Below, piece after piece: positions 28,169 through 35,111 of a stretch of 64,000 nucleotides of DNA. Made by a program: the position numbers and the translations under genes. The notes under the pieces are model-generated. The model made no database searches, was not told the DNA's origin, and saw only the letters and a list, made by a program, of their open reading frames with translations. The stretch covers positions 164,687 through 228,686 of the forward strand of contig JADYYP010000024.1 in the NCBI GenBank assembly GCA_020853575.1. The letters are read 5' to 3'. Numbering within the stretch: position 1 is the first letter of the stretch; every line of letters starts with the position of its first letter. Source of the stretch: Planctomycetota bacterium. GTDB taxonomy: Bacteria; Planctomycetota; UBA1135; GCA-002686595.

Positions 28169-29014
28169 ATGCAGCTCCCCCACCAAGCGCTCCTGGCCTG
28201 CAGCGTGCGCGACTGCGGCGCCGATCTCGAACGCGTTCAACGCCTGTGGCGCTGCAGCGCGGGGCACTGCTTCGACGTGGCGCGCAGCGGCTACGTGAAC
28301 CTGCTGCAGCCGCAGGACCGGCGCTCGCTCGACGCGGGTGATTCGCGCCGGACGGTCGAGGCACGGCGCGCATTGCTCGACGCCGGCTTCGGCGCAGCGC
28401 TGCGCCAGTGCGTTCAAACGCTCGCGAGCACCGTGGCGCTCGAGCACGGCGCCGCGGTCGTCGACTTCGGCTGTGGCGACGGGCATTTTCTCGACGCCGT
28501 GTGCACCGCCCTGGGATGCGCCGGTGTCGGGCTCGACCTGTCACCGCACGCGATCGAAAGCGCCGCCAAGCGCCACGCGCATGGAATCTGGGTCGTCGCG
28601 AACGCGGACCGCCGGCTTCCGCTGCGCACGGGCGTGTTCGGGCTAGCGCTGTCGATCGATGGCCGGCGTCCTGGCGCGGAGGCCGCGCGCGTTCTGAGCG
28701 AGCGCGGCACGTGGCTGATCGCGATCCCGGCCGACGACGACCTGTGCGAGCTGCGCGAAACTGTGCTGGGCGAGAGCCGGCCGCGCGCTGGCATCGAGCG
28801 CGTGGAAGCCGAACTGCGCGGGCTCTTCCAGTTGCACGAGAAGCGCACGGCGCGCGCGACGCTGCGCCTCGATCGCAACGACCTCGAGCGACTCGCGCTT
28901 GCGACCTACCGCTGCGCGCGCCGCGCCGAGCGCGAGAAGCTCGAGAGTCTGACGCATCTCGACGTCACCACGAGCCACGACGTGCTGCTGTTCCGGCGCA
29001 TGCCGGGCGCGTGA
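28169..29014 (+). CDS. RlmA-like 23S rRNA (guanine) methyltransferase
   Basis: A 281-residue protein from the ATG at 28169. The N-terminal zinc finger (Cys11, Cys16, Cys29, His33) leads into FDVARSGYVNLLQPQDRRSLDAGDS and ARRALLDAGF, closely matching the RlmA(I)/RrmA pattern for m1G745 methylation of 23S rRNA. The SAM site is VVDFGCGDGHFLDA (97-110). The first Cys pair has four residues between instead of two. The C-terminal half keeps the expected layout. In some bacteria the related enzyme TlrB methylates G748 and gives tylosin resistance; that cannot be told apart here. It is divergent from the dockerin-like secreted protein. Confidence 0.85.
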   Translation: MQLPHQALLACSVRDCGADLERVQRLWRCSAGHCFDVARSGYVNLLQPQDRRSLDAGDSRRTVEARRALLDAGFGAALRQCVQTLASTVALEHGAAVVDFGCGDGHFLDAVCTALGCAGVGLDLSPHAIESAAKRHAHGIWVVANADRRLPLRTGVFGLALSIDGRRPGAEAARVLSERGTWLIAIPADDDLCELRETVLGESRPRAGIERVEAELRGLFQLHEKRTARATLRLDRNDLERLALATYRCARRAEREKLESLTHLDVTTSHDVLLFRRMPGA

Positions 29015-29015
29015 C

Positions 29016-29543
29016 TCACGGTGCGCGTGCAGCGCGCCACGTCGCGGCCGCGAGCTGCAAATAGACGCTGTCCGACCAAACGCCACCGACCAGGAAGGTG
29101 CGCTCCGCACGCCCCACCCCGCGGAAGCCCAGCTTGGACAACAGTCGCAGACAGCGCTCGTTGCGCGGATCGACGTCGGCCGTCGCGTGCGAGAGTCGGC
29201 GGCGCTCGAAGGCGCGCTCGAGCAGCGCTTCGAGCACCTCGCGCGCGAATCCGCGGCCCTGCGCATCGGGATGCAGGATGAACCCGAGCTCGGGCTCGCG
29301 CCAGAATCCGAACTTGCCGATCACACGACCCTCGTGCTCGACGATGCAATCGTCCCGCGAAAGTCCGTCGCGCGCGGCCGCGATCATGGACTCGGTCCAC
29401 GCCCGCGTCTGCGCCAGCTCGGTGTGCGGCGCCGTCGACCAATAGCGCATCGCCTCCGCGTTCGACAAGATCGCGTGCAGCGCGTCGACGTCGTCGAGCG
29501 TGGCGTCGCGCAGCACTAGCCGCGAGGTCCGAAAGGGCTCCAT
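29016..29543 (-). CDS. GNAT acetyltransferase, RimJ/RimL type
   Basis: A 175-residue Acetyltransf_3 protein from the ATG at 29543: MEPFRTSRLVLRDATLDDVD start, VIGKFGFW, LGFILHPDAQGRGFAREVLEA with the CoA-binding loop, and DPRNERCLRLLSKLGFRGVG near the end. It is convergent with the RlmA-like gene (one base apart) and lies two bases downstream of the stop of the putative immunity gene at 29546, so it is likely read in the same transcript. The substrate is unknown. Confidence 0.88.
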   Translation of the reverse strand: MEPFRTSRLVLRDATLDDVDALHAILSNAEAMRYWSTAPHTELAQTRAWTESMIAAARDGLSRDDCIVEHEGRVIGKFGFWREPELGFILHPDAQGRGFAREVLEALLERAFERRRLSHATADVDPRNERCLRLLSKLGFRGVGRAERTFLVGGVWSDSVYLQLAAATWRAARAP

Positions 29544-29545
29544 GC

Positions 29546-29923
29546 TCACTCCGCGCTCGGAGGTCGGCGCCTGTGGAAGTACCACCACTGCTCCGCGGGC
29601 GACCAACCGTGCTCGCGGGCCGCGCGCGCTCCCCAAAGACACTCGCCGACCGGCTCCAAGCGCGCCCGCACGCGCTGGTCGATGCGCCGCACGCGCGCGC
29701 GCACTCGCGCACGGAGCGGGGCGTCGAGCCGCGCCAGCACCTCGTGCAGGATCTGACGGCCGTCGACATCGTTGAGGTAGTCGTCGAAATCGCCGTGCCC
29801 CGACTCGAGTCCGCGCGCGGCGCGCCGCCATCGCTCGATCAGGCCTTCGAGGCCGCCTTCGACGACGTGGAGCGCGGCGCCGCGGCTCCGAAGGTAACTG
29901 CGCACGGGGTCGAGCTCGCTCAA
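29546..29923 (-). CDS. Putative immunity/antitoxin partner protein (TTG start)
   Basis: A 125-residue acidic-to-basic helical protein read from a TTG at 29923 that overlaps the stop of the upstream gene (TTGA). There is no ATG in the right place, so translation is probably coupled to the upstream gene. The sequence has the pattern YLRSRG...VVEGGLEGLIERW...DFDDYLNDVDGRQILHEVL, shared as far as I recall by a family of small proteins without an assigned role, several of which sit next to toxin-like nucleases. The order and overlap suggest it neutralises the protein encoded at 29920-30363. It has no membrane segment. The functional call is an inference. Confidence 0.55.
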   Translation of the reverse strand: MSELDPVRSYLRSRGAALHVVEGGLEGLIERWRRAARGLESGHGDFDDYLNDVDGRQILHEVLARLDAPLRARVRARVRRIDQRVRARLEPVGECLWGARAAREHGWSPAEQWWYFHRRRPPSAE

Positions 29924-30363
29924 CGCGCACTGCCCCCGCGCTCGAGCTGGCGCTCGAAGTACGCGCGCCCGTCGTCGGGCTTGAAGAAGGTGCGGATCGT
30001 GCGGTCCGCGTTGAACGCGATGAATGCCCCGCTGCGCGTGTCGAAGCGCGTCGTCACTCCGTCGTCGCGCACGGCCTCGAGGATCTCGCCGCCCGCGCGG
30101 GCATCGCGCAACTCGCAAGCGAGCTCGAGGTAGCGCTGGCGCGTGATCTCGCCGAATTCGCGCCCGTGCTTGTCGAAGTGCTCGGCGAGCGCGTGCTCGC
30201 TGCGGAAGCCTGCGCTGTCGCGCGCCGCGTCGTGGCTGCGCTCGCTGGAGAGCGGCGCACGGGCGGGCTCGGTCGAGAAACTGCCGCGCAGCTCGGGGAA
30301 AAACGCGGCCAGCAGCGCGGCGACGAGCAGCGCGACCAACGAAACTCGACTGCGGGTGCGCAT
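29920..30363 (-). CDS. Membrane-anchored protein with BECR/CdiA-type RNase-like domain (putative toxin)
   Basis: A 147-residue protein from the ATG at 30363. Residues 7-24 are hydrophobic (signal anchor or signal peptide), followed by a polar linker. Residues ~55-140 match the pattern of C-terminal RNase toxin domains in polymorphic and CDI toxins: HFDKHGREFGEITRQRYLE, ILEAVRDDGVTTRFD, SGAFIAFNADRTIRTFFKPD, with conserved His66, Arg124 and Lys128-type positions. No long delivery module is present, so it would be a compact secreted or membrane-tethered toxin, or a domesticated relative. It is followed by an overlapping small gene with an immunity-like profile. Family assignment is by remembered pattern only. 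Confidence 0.6.
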   Translation of the reverse strand: MRTRSRVSLVALLVAALLAAFFPELRGSFSTEPARAPLSSERSHDAARDSAGFRSEHALAEHFDKHGREFGEITRQRYLELACELRDARAGGEILEAVRDDGVTTRFDTRSGAFIAFNADRTIRTFFKPDDGRAYFERQLERGGSAR

Positions 30364-30428
30364 GGAGTGGAGCGCGCGCCGAGGGGTGAGCCACGTGCGC
30401 GCGCGCGAAACGACGTGTCAGTCCAGGC

Positions 30429-30899
30429 TCACCACAGCGGCGCCTTGGCGGCTTGGATGGCGCTCTCGAGCTCGCGAGCGATCCCCTGCGCGCGTTCGAC
30501 GAGTTGCGCCTGGCCCAGCCCGTTCGGATTGGCGAGCGTGACGCCCGTGGCCCCGATCGGCTTGCCGTCCGCGCCGCGCAGCGGCAGCGTGACGTCGACG
30601 TTGGCGCCCTCTTGCAAGACCACGGGCTCGGCCGTCGCCATGGCCTTGAGATCCTCGGGATCGGAGGGCTTGCCGCGCTTTTCGGCCACCGTCGAGGCCA
30701 CCGCGCGCGCTTCGGATCCGCCCGCGGGAACGGCGTGGATCGTCAGGCGCACCACATCGGAGTGGCGCGCGGCGACTTGTTCGACGAGCTCCTGCGCGCT
30801 GGTCGCGGTGCTCTCGCACGACGAGCAGCACATCGAGCAGCAGGACGAAACGACCGGGGACGTGCACAGCGCCAGCAAGGCGATCAAGCGAAACGACAT
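30429..30899 (-). CDS. Cys-rich putative lipoprotein
   Basis: Not recognised. A 156-residue exported protein from the ATG at 30899. The N terminus has a hydrophobic segment followed by a Cys cluster (SSCCSMCCSSCES), several of which could be the lipidated residue. The mature part has a beta-rich region (DVVRLTIHAVPAGG), ADGKPIGATGVTL and a C-terminal helix (LVERAQGIARELESAIQ). The ADGKPIGATG pattern recalls cache-like or haem-binding periplasmic sensors, but that is weak. It lies upstream of the toxin-like gene on the same strand with a 65-bp gap. Confidence 0.6.
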   Translation of the reverse strand: MSFRLIALLALCTSPVVSSCCSMCCSSCESTATSAQELVEQVAARHSDVVRLTIHAVPAGGSEARAVASTVAEKRGKPSDPEDLKAMATAEPVVLQEGANVDVTLPLRGADGKPIGATGVTLANPNGLGQAQLVERAQGIARELESAIQAAKAPLW

Positions 30900-30990
30900 G
30901 TTCTTGGAACCTCCGTGGGCCGCGATGCTAGCCGTGCACGGCAGACGGATCGAGCCTCGAGCGCGCGCGCGTCGCGCGTACGATGCACGC

Positions 30991-32091
30991 GTGCGAATCG
31001 CCGCCTACGTCTACCCTGGCTGGCACCCGACGCCGGAGCGTGACGCCAGCTTCCACCAGGGATTCACCGAGTGGGAGCTGGTGCGCGCCTGCAAGCCGCG
31101 CTTCCCGGGGCACGCGCAGCCCAGGGTGCCGCTGCTCGGCGAGTACGACGACCGCGATCCGCGCGAGGTCGGTCGGCGCGTGGCGCTCGCGCTCGAGCAT
31201 GGCATCGAGGCCTTCGTCTATGGCTTCTTCTGGTGCCGCGGCAAGCGCGTGTTCCAGGATGCGCTCGACCAGGGATTTCTCGGCTCCGCCGAGGGTCGCA
31301 GCGCGCCCTTCGCGGTGATGTGGGCCAACCGCATGCCGCGCCGCGTGCTTCCGGTGGCGCGCCTCGACGCACCGGTGATCGAGGACGAACGCCTGGTGCC
31401 CGCCGACGTCGGCGACTTCGTGACCTTGGTCGAGTTCCTCGAAGCGCGCTACTTCTCGCGGCACAACTACGTGTGCATCGACGGGCGCTCGTACTTCTCG
31501 ATCTTCGACTCGAGCTTTTTCGTGCGCGAGCTGGGCCGCGACGCCGCCACCGAGGCCCTGCGCCGAGCGCGCGCCGCGCTGCGCGCTCGAGGACGCCGCG
31601 ACGTGCACTTCGCGGCCATCGAGCCCGCGCGCGACGTGATCGCGCACTTGCGCGAGATCGGATTCGACAGCGTCACGAACTACGTCCTGCTGCCCGATTG
31701 GAAGGGTCCGTTCCATCAGGACTACGCCACGGAGGCCGCGCGCCGCGCGGCGAGTTGGCCCGAGATCGCGCGAGCGGCGGGACTGCCCTACATGCCCTCG
31801 GTCAGTCCGGGTTGGGACGCGTCACCGCGCGGCGCGGACTTCGGCTCGGCGCGACCGACCAAGTACCCCTGGTCGCCCGTGGTGATCGGCGAGCACCCCG
31901 AGCTGTTCCGCGAGGCCCTCGAGCGCGCGCTGGCCTTCGCTCGCGACCACGGGCCGCGCGACGGGCTCGTGTTCATCGCATCACTGAACGAGTGGAGCGA
32001 GGGTCACACGCTGGAGCCGGACACGCGCTTCGGGTTGGGCTGGCTCGAGTCCGTGCGGGCGGCGCGGGACAAGCTCGCGGCGCAGCGCTGA
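30991..32091 (+). CDS. Glycoside hydrolase family 99-like (WbsX-type) protein
   Basis: A 366-residue protein from a GTG at 30991; the nearby ATG at 30983 is out of frame. It starts with AAYVYPGWHPTPERD, then GFTEWELVRACKPRFPGHAQPRVPLLGEYD, GIEAFVYGFFWCRGKRVFQ, and near the end FIASLNEWSEGHTLEPD. These are the hallmark blocks of GH99-like proteins attached to polysaccharide loci (WbsX), in which GH99 endomannosidase relatives act on mannans. No signal peptide is apparent. It may be a glycan-cleaving or glycan-binding enzyme. The 91-bp gap to the minus-strand lipoprotein is the likely divergent promoter region. Confidence 0.83.
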   Translation: MRIAAYVYPGWHPTPERDASFHQGFTEWELVRACKPRFPGHAQPRVPLLGEYDDRDPREVGRRVALALEHGIEAFVYGFFWCRGKRVFQDALDQGFLGSAEGRSAPFAVMWANRMPRRVLPVARLDAPVIEDERLVPADVGDFVTLVEFLEARYFSRHNYVCIDGRSYFSIFDSSFFVRELGRDAATEALRRARAALRARGRRDVHFAAIEPARDVIAHLREIGFDSVTNYVLLPDWKGPFHQDYATEAARRAASWPEIARAAGLPYMPSVSPGWDASPRGADFGSARPTKYPWSPVVIGEHPELFREALERALAFARDHGPRDGLVFIASLNEWSEGHTLEPDTRFGLGWLESVRAARDKLAAQR

Positions 32092-32146
32092 ACGGATGCG
32101 AGCGCACTCCGCGGCGTGCGCGACCCGTGGTACCGTTCCACGTGCG

Positions 32147-33649
32147 ATGCAACTCGATTGCAGCTCTCGACCTCGCGCGGGCAGCGCCAAGTGGCCGCTC
32201 CTCGCCGTGTTGGTGCTGGGCAGCGTGGCGCTGGCGCTCGCGGGCACTCTGCCGCGCCCCTGGAGCTCGCCGCGCGCCGCTGCGGCCACCGAGGGCGCAC
32301 TGGTGCGGCGCGGACCGCTGCGCTTCGCGGTCACTGTGGGCGGAAGCCTGCGCGCCACGGACACGCTGAGGCTCGCCTGCGGCGTCGAGGGGCGCACCAC
32401 GATCCTCTCGATCGTGCCCGAGGGAACACAGGTCGCGAACGGCGACATCGTGTGCGAGCTCGATGCGACGGCACTGGTCGAGAAGCGCATCGAGCAGTCG
32501 ATCCAGGTCGCCAATGCCGAGGCCGCGCTGGTCAAGGCGACGCAGTTGATCGAGATCCAAGAGAGCCAGAACAAGAGCGACAAGAAGGCCGCGCGCCAGA
32601 AAGTCGAGTTCGCCGAGCAGGACCTGCAGATGTTCCTCGAGGGCGAGCGCACACTCGAGCTCGAGAGCTCGCAGCAGGAGATCGACCTCGCGCGCGAGGA
32701 GGCCCAGCGCGCCGACGGACGCCTGTCGTGGTCGGAGAAGCTCAGCGAGAAGGGCTTCCTGACGGCGACCGAGCTCGAGGCCGACCGCATCTCGAGACAC
32801 CGCGCGCAGGTCGAGCTGCACCAGGCCACGCAGCTCAAGGACATGCTCGAGCGTTTCCGCTTGCCGCGGCGCGAATCCGAGCTGCGCGCGGCGCTGGAAG
32901 AAGCGCACCAGGAGCTCGAGCGCGTCGACCTGCAGGCCAAGGCGCACTTGGTCGACCTCGAATCGAATCGGCGCTCGAGCCAAGCCGCGCTCGAGCTCGA
33001 GCGCGAGAAGTTGGCGCGGCTCGAGGCGCAGATCGACAAGGCCAAGCTGCGCGCGCCGTGCGCTGGATACGTGGTCTACGCGCGCCGCGACAACGACGAG
33101 CCGCCGATCGCCGCGGGCGCCGAGGTGCGCGAGCGCGAGGAAGTGCTCTCGATCCCGAGCAGCGCCGGCATGACGGCCGAGGTCAAGCTGCACGAGTCGG
33201 TGCTCAAGCAAGTCGTGCTCGGCCAGAGCTGTCGCATCACGGTCGATGCACTGCGCGGCCTGGAGCTCGTTGGACGCGTGGCGTACGTCGCCGTGCTGCC
33301 CGACCAGAACAGCCGTTGGTCGAACCCGAACATGCGGGTGTACCGTTGCGACGTGGTCCTCGAGACCGACCACGCAGCCCTGCGGCCGGGCATGTCGTGC
33401 TCGGTCGAGGTCGAGATCGAGGACCTCGCGGACGCACTGCACGTGCCCGTGCAGGCCGTGTTCCGCGAGGGCCGCTCCACCGTGGCCTTCGTGGTGACGC
33501 CAGACGGCTACGAGCGCCGCGCGGTGCGCGTCGGTCGCTTCGACGAGCTGTGGGTGCAGGTGCTCGACGGACTGCGCGAAGGCGAGCACGTGCGCCTCGA
33601 TGCGCCGCTCGGTGCCCTGGCCCCGAGCACGGGCGAATCCGACGGGTAG
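32147..33649 (+). CDS. HlyD/MacA-type periplasmic adaptor (membrane fusion) protein
   Basis: A 500-residue protein from the ATG at 32147. A membrane anchor (about 15-33) is followed by a first barrel/lipoyl half (LRFAVTVGGSLRATD, VPEGTQVANGDIVCELDATAL). Then comes a very long Glu/Lys/Gln-rich coiled coil (about 105-310; EIDLAREEAQRA, EKLARLEAQIDKAKLRAP). The second lipoyl half (APCAGYVVYARRDND) and beta-barrel and membrane-proximal domains follow (ITVDALRGLELVGRVAYVAV, RPGMSCSVEVEIEDL). Such adaptors bridge an inner-membrane pump and TolC. No partner ABC, RND or TolC gene is present here. The coiled-coil hairpin is longer than in MacA. Confidence 0.88.
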   Translation: MQLDCSSRPRAGSAKWPLLAVLVLGSVALALAGTLPRPWSSPRAAAATEGALVRRGPLRFAVTVGGSLRATDTLRLACGVEGRTTILSIVPEGTQVANGDIVCELDATALVEKRIEQSIQVANAEAALVKATQLIEIQESQNKSDKKAARQKVEFAEQDLQMFLEGERTLELESSQQEIDLAREEAQRADGRLSWSEKLSEKGFLTATELEADRISRHRAQVELHQATQLKDMLERFRLPRRESELRAALEEAHQELERVDLQAKAHLVDLESNRRSSQAALELEREKLARLEAQIDKAKLRAPCAGYVVYARRDNDEPPIAAGAEVREREEVLSIPSSAGMTAEVKLHESVLKQVVLGQSCRITVDALRGLELVGRVAYVAVLPDQNSRWSNPNMRVYRCDVVLETDHAALRPGMSCSVEVEIEDLADALHVPVQAVFREGRSTVAFVVTPDGYERRAVRVGRFDELWVQVLDGLREGEHVRLDAPLGALAPSTGESDG

Positions 33650-33800
33650 CGCCGCGGCTCGAACTCGCCCGCGCGCCGCACACATTGCGCTTGGAGCCCG
33701 CCGAAACCGGAGCGAGACTGGGGCGCTTTCCACTCCCCTTCCAAACCGCCCGGTACACGGTCCATTCTCTTCGTCGCCGCACCCAAGAAGGCGCCCCCCC

Positions 33801-34283
33801 TTGCAGATCAAGAAGCACACCGTCGCAGCGATCCAGTACACGTTGAAGGACGACTCGGGCGAGGTCATCGACAGTTCGTCTGGAGGAGAGCCCCTGACCT
33901 ACGTCCACGGCGTCGGCGGCCTGATCCCCGGGCTCGAGGCCGAGCTCGACGGCAAGCGCGCCGGCGACGCGCTCAAGGTGCGCATCGCGCCGGCGCAAGG
34001 CTACGGTGAGCGCGACGAGAACCTGGTGGCGCGCGTGCCGCGCTCGCAGATGCCCTCGGGCGCGCCGCTCGAAGTCGGCATGCAGTTCCAAGCGCGGGGT
34101 CCCGAGGGTGCGCAGGTGGTGACATTGGTGCGCCTCGAGGACGACGCCGTGTGGCTCGACGCCAACCACCCGCTCGCGGGCATGCACCTCAACTTCGAGG
34201 TCAGCGTGGTGTCCGTGCGAGCCGCGGCACCCGAGGAGATCGAGCACGGTCACGTCCACGGCGAGGGCGGGCATCACCACTGA
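33801..34283 (+). CDS. SlyD-like FKBP-type peptidyl-prolyl isomerase
   Basis: A 160-residue protein read from a TTG at 33801 (LQIKKHTVAAIQYTLKDDSG); no in-frame ATG or GTG gives a full FKBP N terminus. The catalytic FKBP half has SSGGEPLTYVHGVGGLIPGLEAELDGKRAGD, and the insert-in-flap chaperone domain spans about 70-125 (ARVPRSQMPSGAPLEVGMQF...). The fold closes with DANHPLAGMHLNFEVSVVSV. A His-rich tail (EHGHVHGEGGHHH) would bind Ni or Zn as in SlyD. It probably assists folding and metal handling in the cytoplasm. Confidence 0.88.
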   Translation: MQIKKHTVAAIQYTLKDDSGEVIDSSSGGEPLTYVHGVGGLIPGLEAELDGKRAGDALKVRIAPAQGYGERDENLVARVPRSQMPSGAPLEVGMQFQARGPEGAQVVTLVRLEDDAVWLDANHPLAGMHLNFEVSVVSVRAAAPEEIEHGHVHGEGGHHH

Positions 34284-34350
34284 GCGCTCGTCGCAATCTA
34301 CGAACTGAGCCTATTCAGTCGTCCGCGCTCGGGGGTCGATAGCGCCGCGC

Positions 34351-35007
34351 ATGTTGGTTCGACATTTCATGACGCGGCGCGTGGTGACGATCGAGGAGAC
34401 CATGGTGTGCCGCAAGGCGCTCGAGTTCCTCCACGACAATCGCATCCGCCGCGCACCCGTGCTGCGCTATGGGAAGCTCTTCGGCATCGTGAGCGAGCGC
34501 GACCTGCTGCGCGTGCTCCCGGGCACGATCGCGCAGATCGACTCGCGCGCCGGCATCGAAGCCGAGCGCTTGCCGGTGAGCCGTGTGATGACCACCAAGC
34601 TGATCACGCTCGGTCCCGAGGAGCATCTCGAGGACGCCGGCCGCAAGATGCTGATGCACAAGATCGGCGGCATGCCCGTGATCGAGAAGCAGCAACTCGT
34701 GGGCTTCCTCACCGAATCCGACATCTTCCGCGCCTTCACCGCGATGTTCGCCACGCGCGGCGTGCTGCGCGTAAGCCTGGCCCGCATGCGCCGCGAGGGC
34801 CTCGAACCCGACCTCGTGCGCCTGGTCGCGGACAACGGCGCGCGGTTGCGCGGCATGATCACGCACGAGCGTCCGGGCGGTGAGGAGCTGACCGTGCTGC
34901 GCTTGTCGGGGGGGGATCGCGAGCGTCTGCTCGGCGCTCTGGCCGAGGCCGACTACAGCGTGCTCGAGTACGTCGACGAGCGCGAGAGCGACCGCGACGC
35001 GGCCTGA
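34351..35007 (+). CDS. CBS-domain pair protein with C-terminal ACT-like region
   Basis: A 218-residue protein from the ATG at 34351. The first CBS motif (HFMTRRVVTIEETMVCRKALEFL ... LFGIVSERDLLRVLP) and second (RVMTTKLITLGPEEHLEDAGRKM ... LVGFLTESDIFRAF) form a Bateman module, which usually binds adenosine nucleotides. Residues ~140-210 (VLRVSLARMRREG, ELTVLRLSGGDRERLLGALAEADYSVLEYV) resemble an ACT/regulatory domain, as in AcuB-like proteins. No catalytic domain is attached. The target is unknown. A stem-loop terminator follows at 35030-35060. Confidence 0.82.
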   Translation: MLVRHFMTRRVVTIEETMVCRKALEFLHDNRIRRAPVLRYGKLFGIVSERDLLRVLPGTIAQIDSRAGIEAERLPVSRVMTTKLITLGPEEHLEDAGRKMLMHKIGGMPVIEKQQLVGFLTESDIFRAFTAMFATRGVLRVSLARMRREGLEPDLVRLVADNGARLRGMITHERPGGEELTVLRLSGGDRERLLGALAEADYSVLEYVDERESDRDAA

Positions 35008-35020
35008 CGCACACCGTCGA

Positions 35021-35068
35021 GACGAAAAAAGGCGAGGAGACGTCGCACGTCTCCTCGCCTTGTCTTTC
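35021..35068. terminator. Strong bidirectional Rho-independent terminator
   Basis: A perfect 14-bp stem (AGGCGAGGAGACGT at 35030-35043 with ACGTCTCCTCGCCT at 35047-35060) has a 3-base loop. A run of As precedes the stem on the plus strand, so the minus-strand transcript of the 35112-36926 gene ends in the stem followed by six Us. In the plus direction the stem is followed by TTGTCTTT, serving the CBS gene. This is one of the two clearest intrinsic terminators in the window. Confidence 0.93.
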
Positions 35069-35111
35069 GCGGCGCGCTGCTGCGAGTGCGCCGCGGCTCA
35101 GCGCGAACCGA

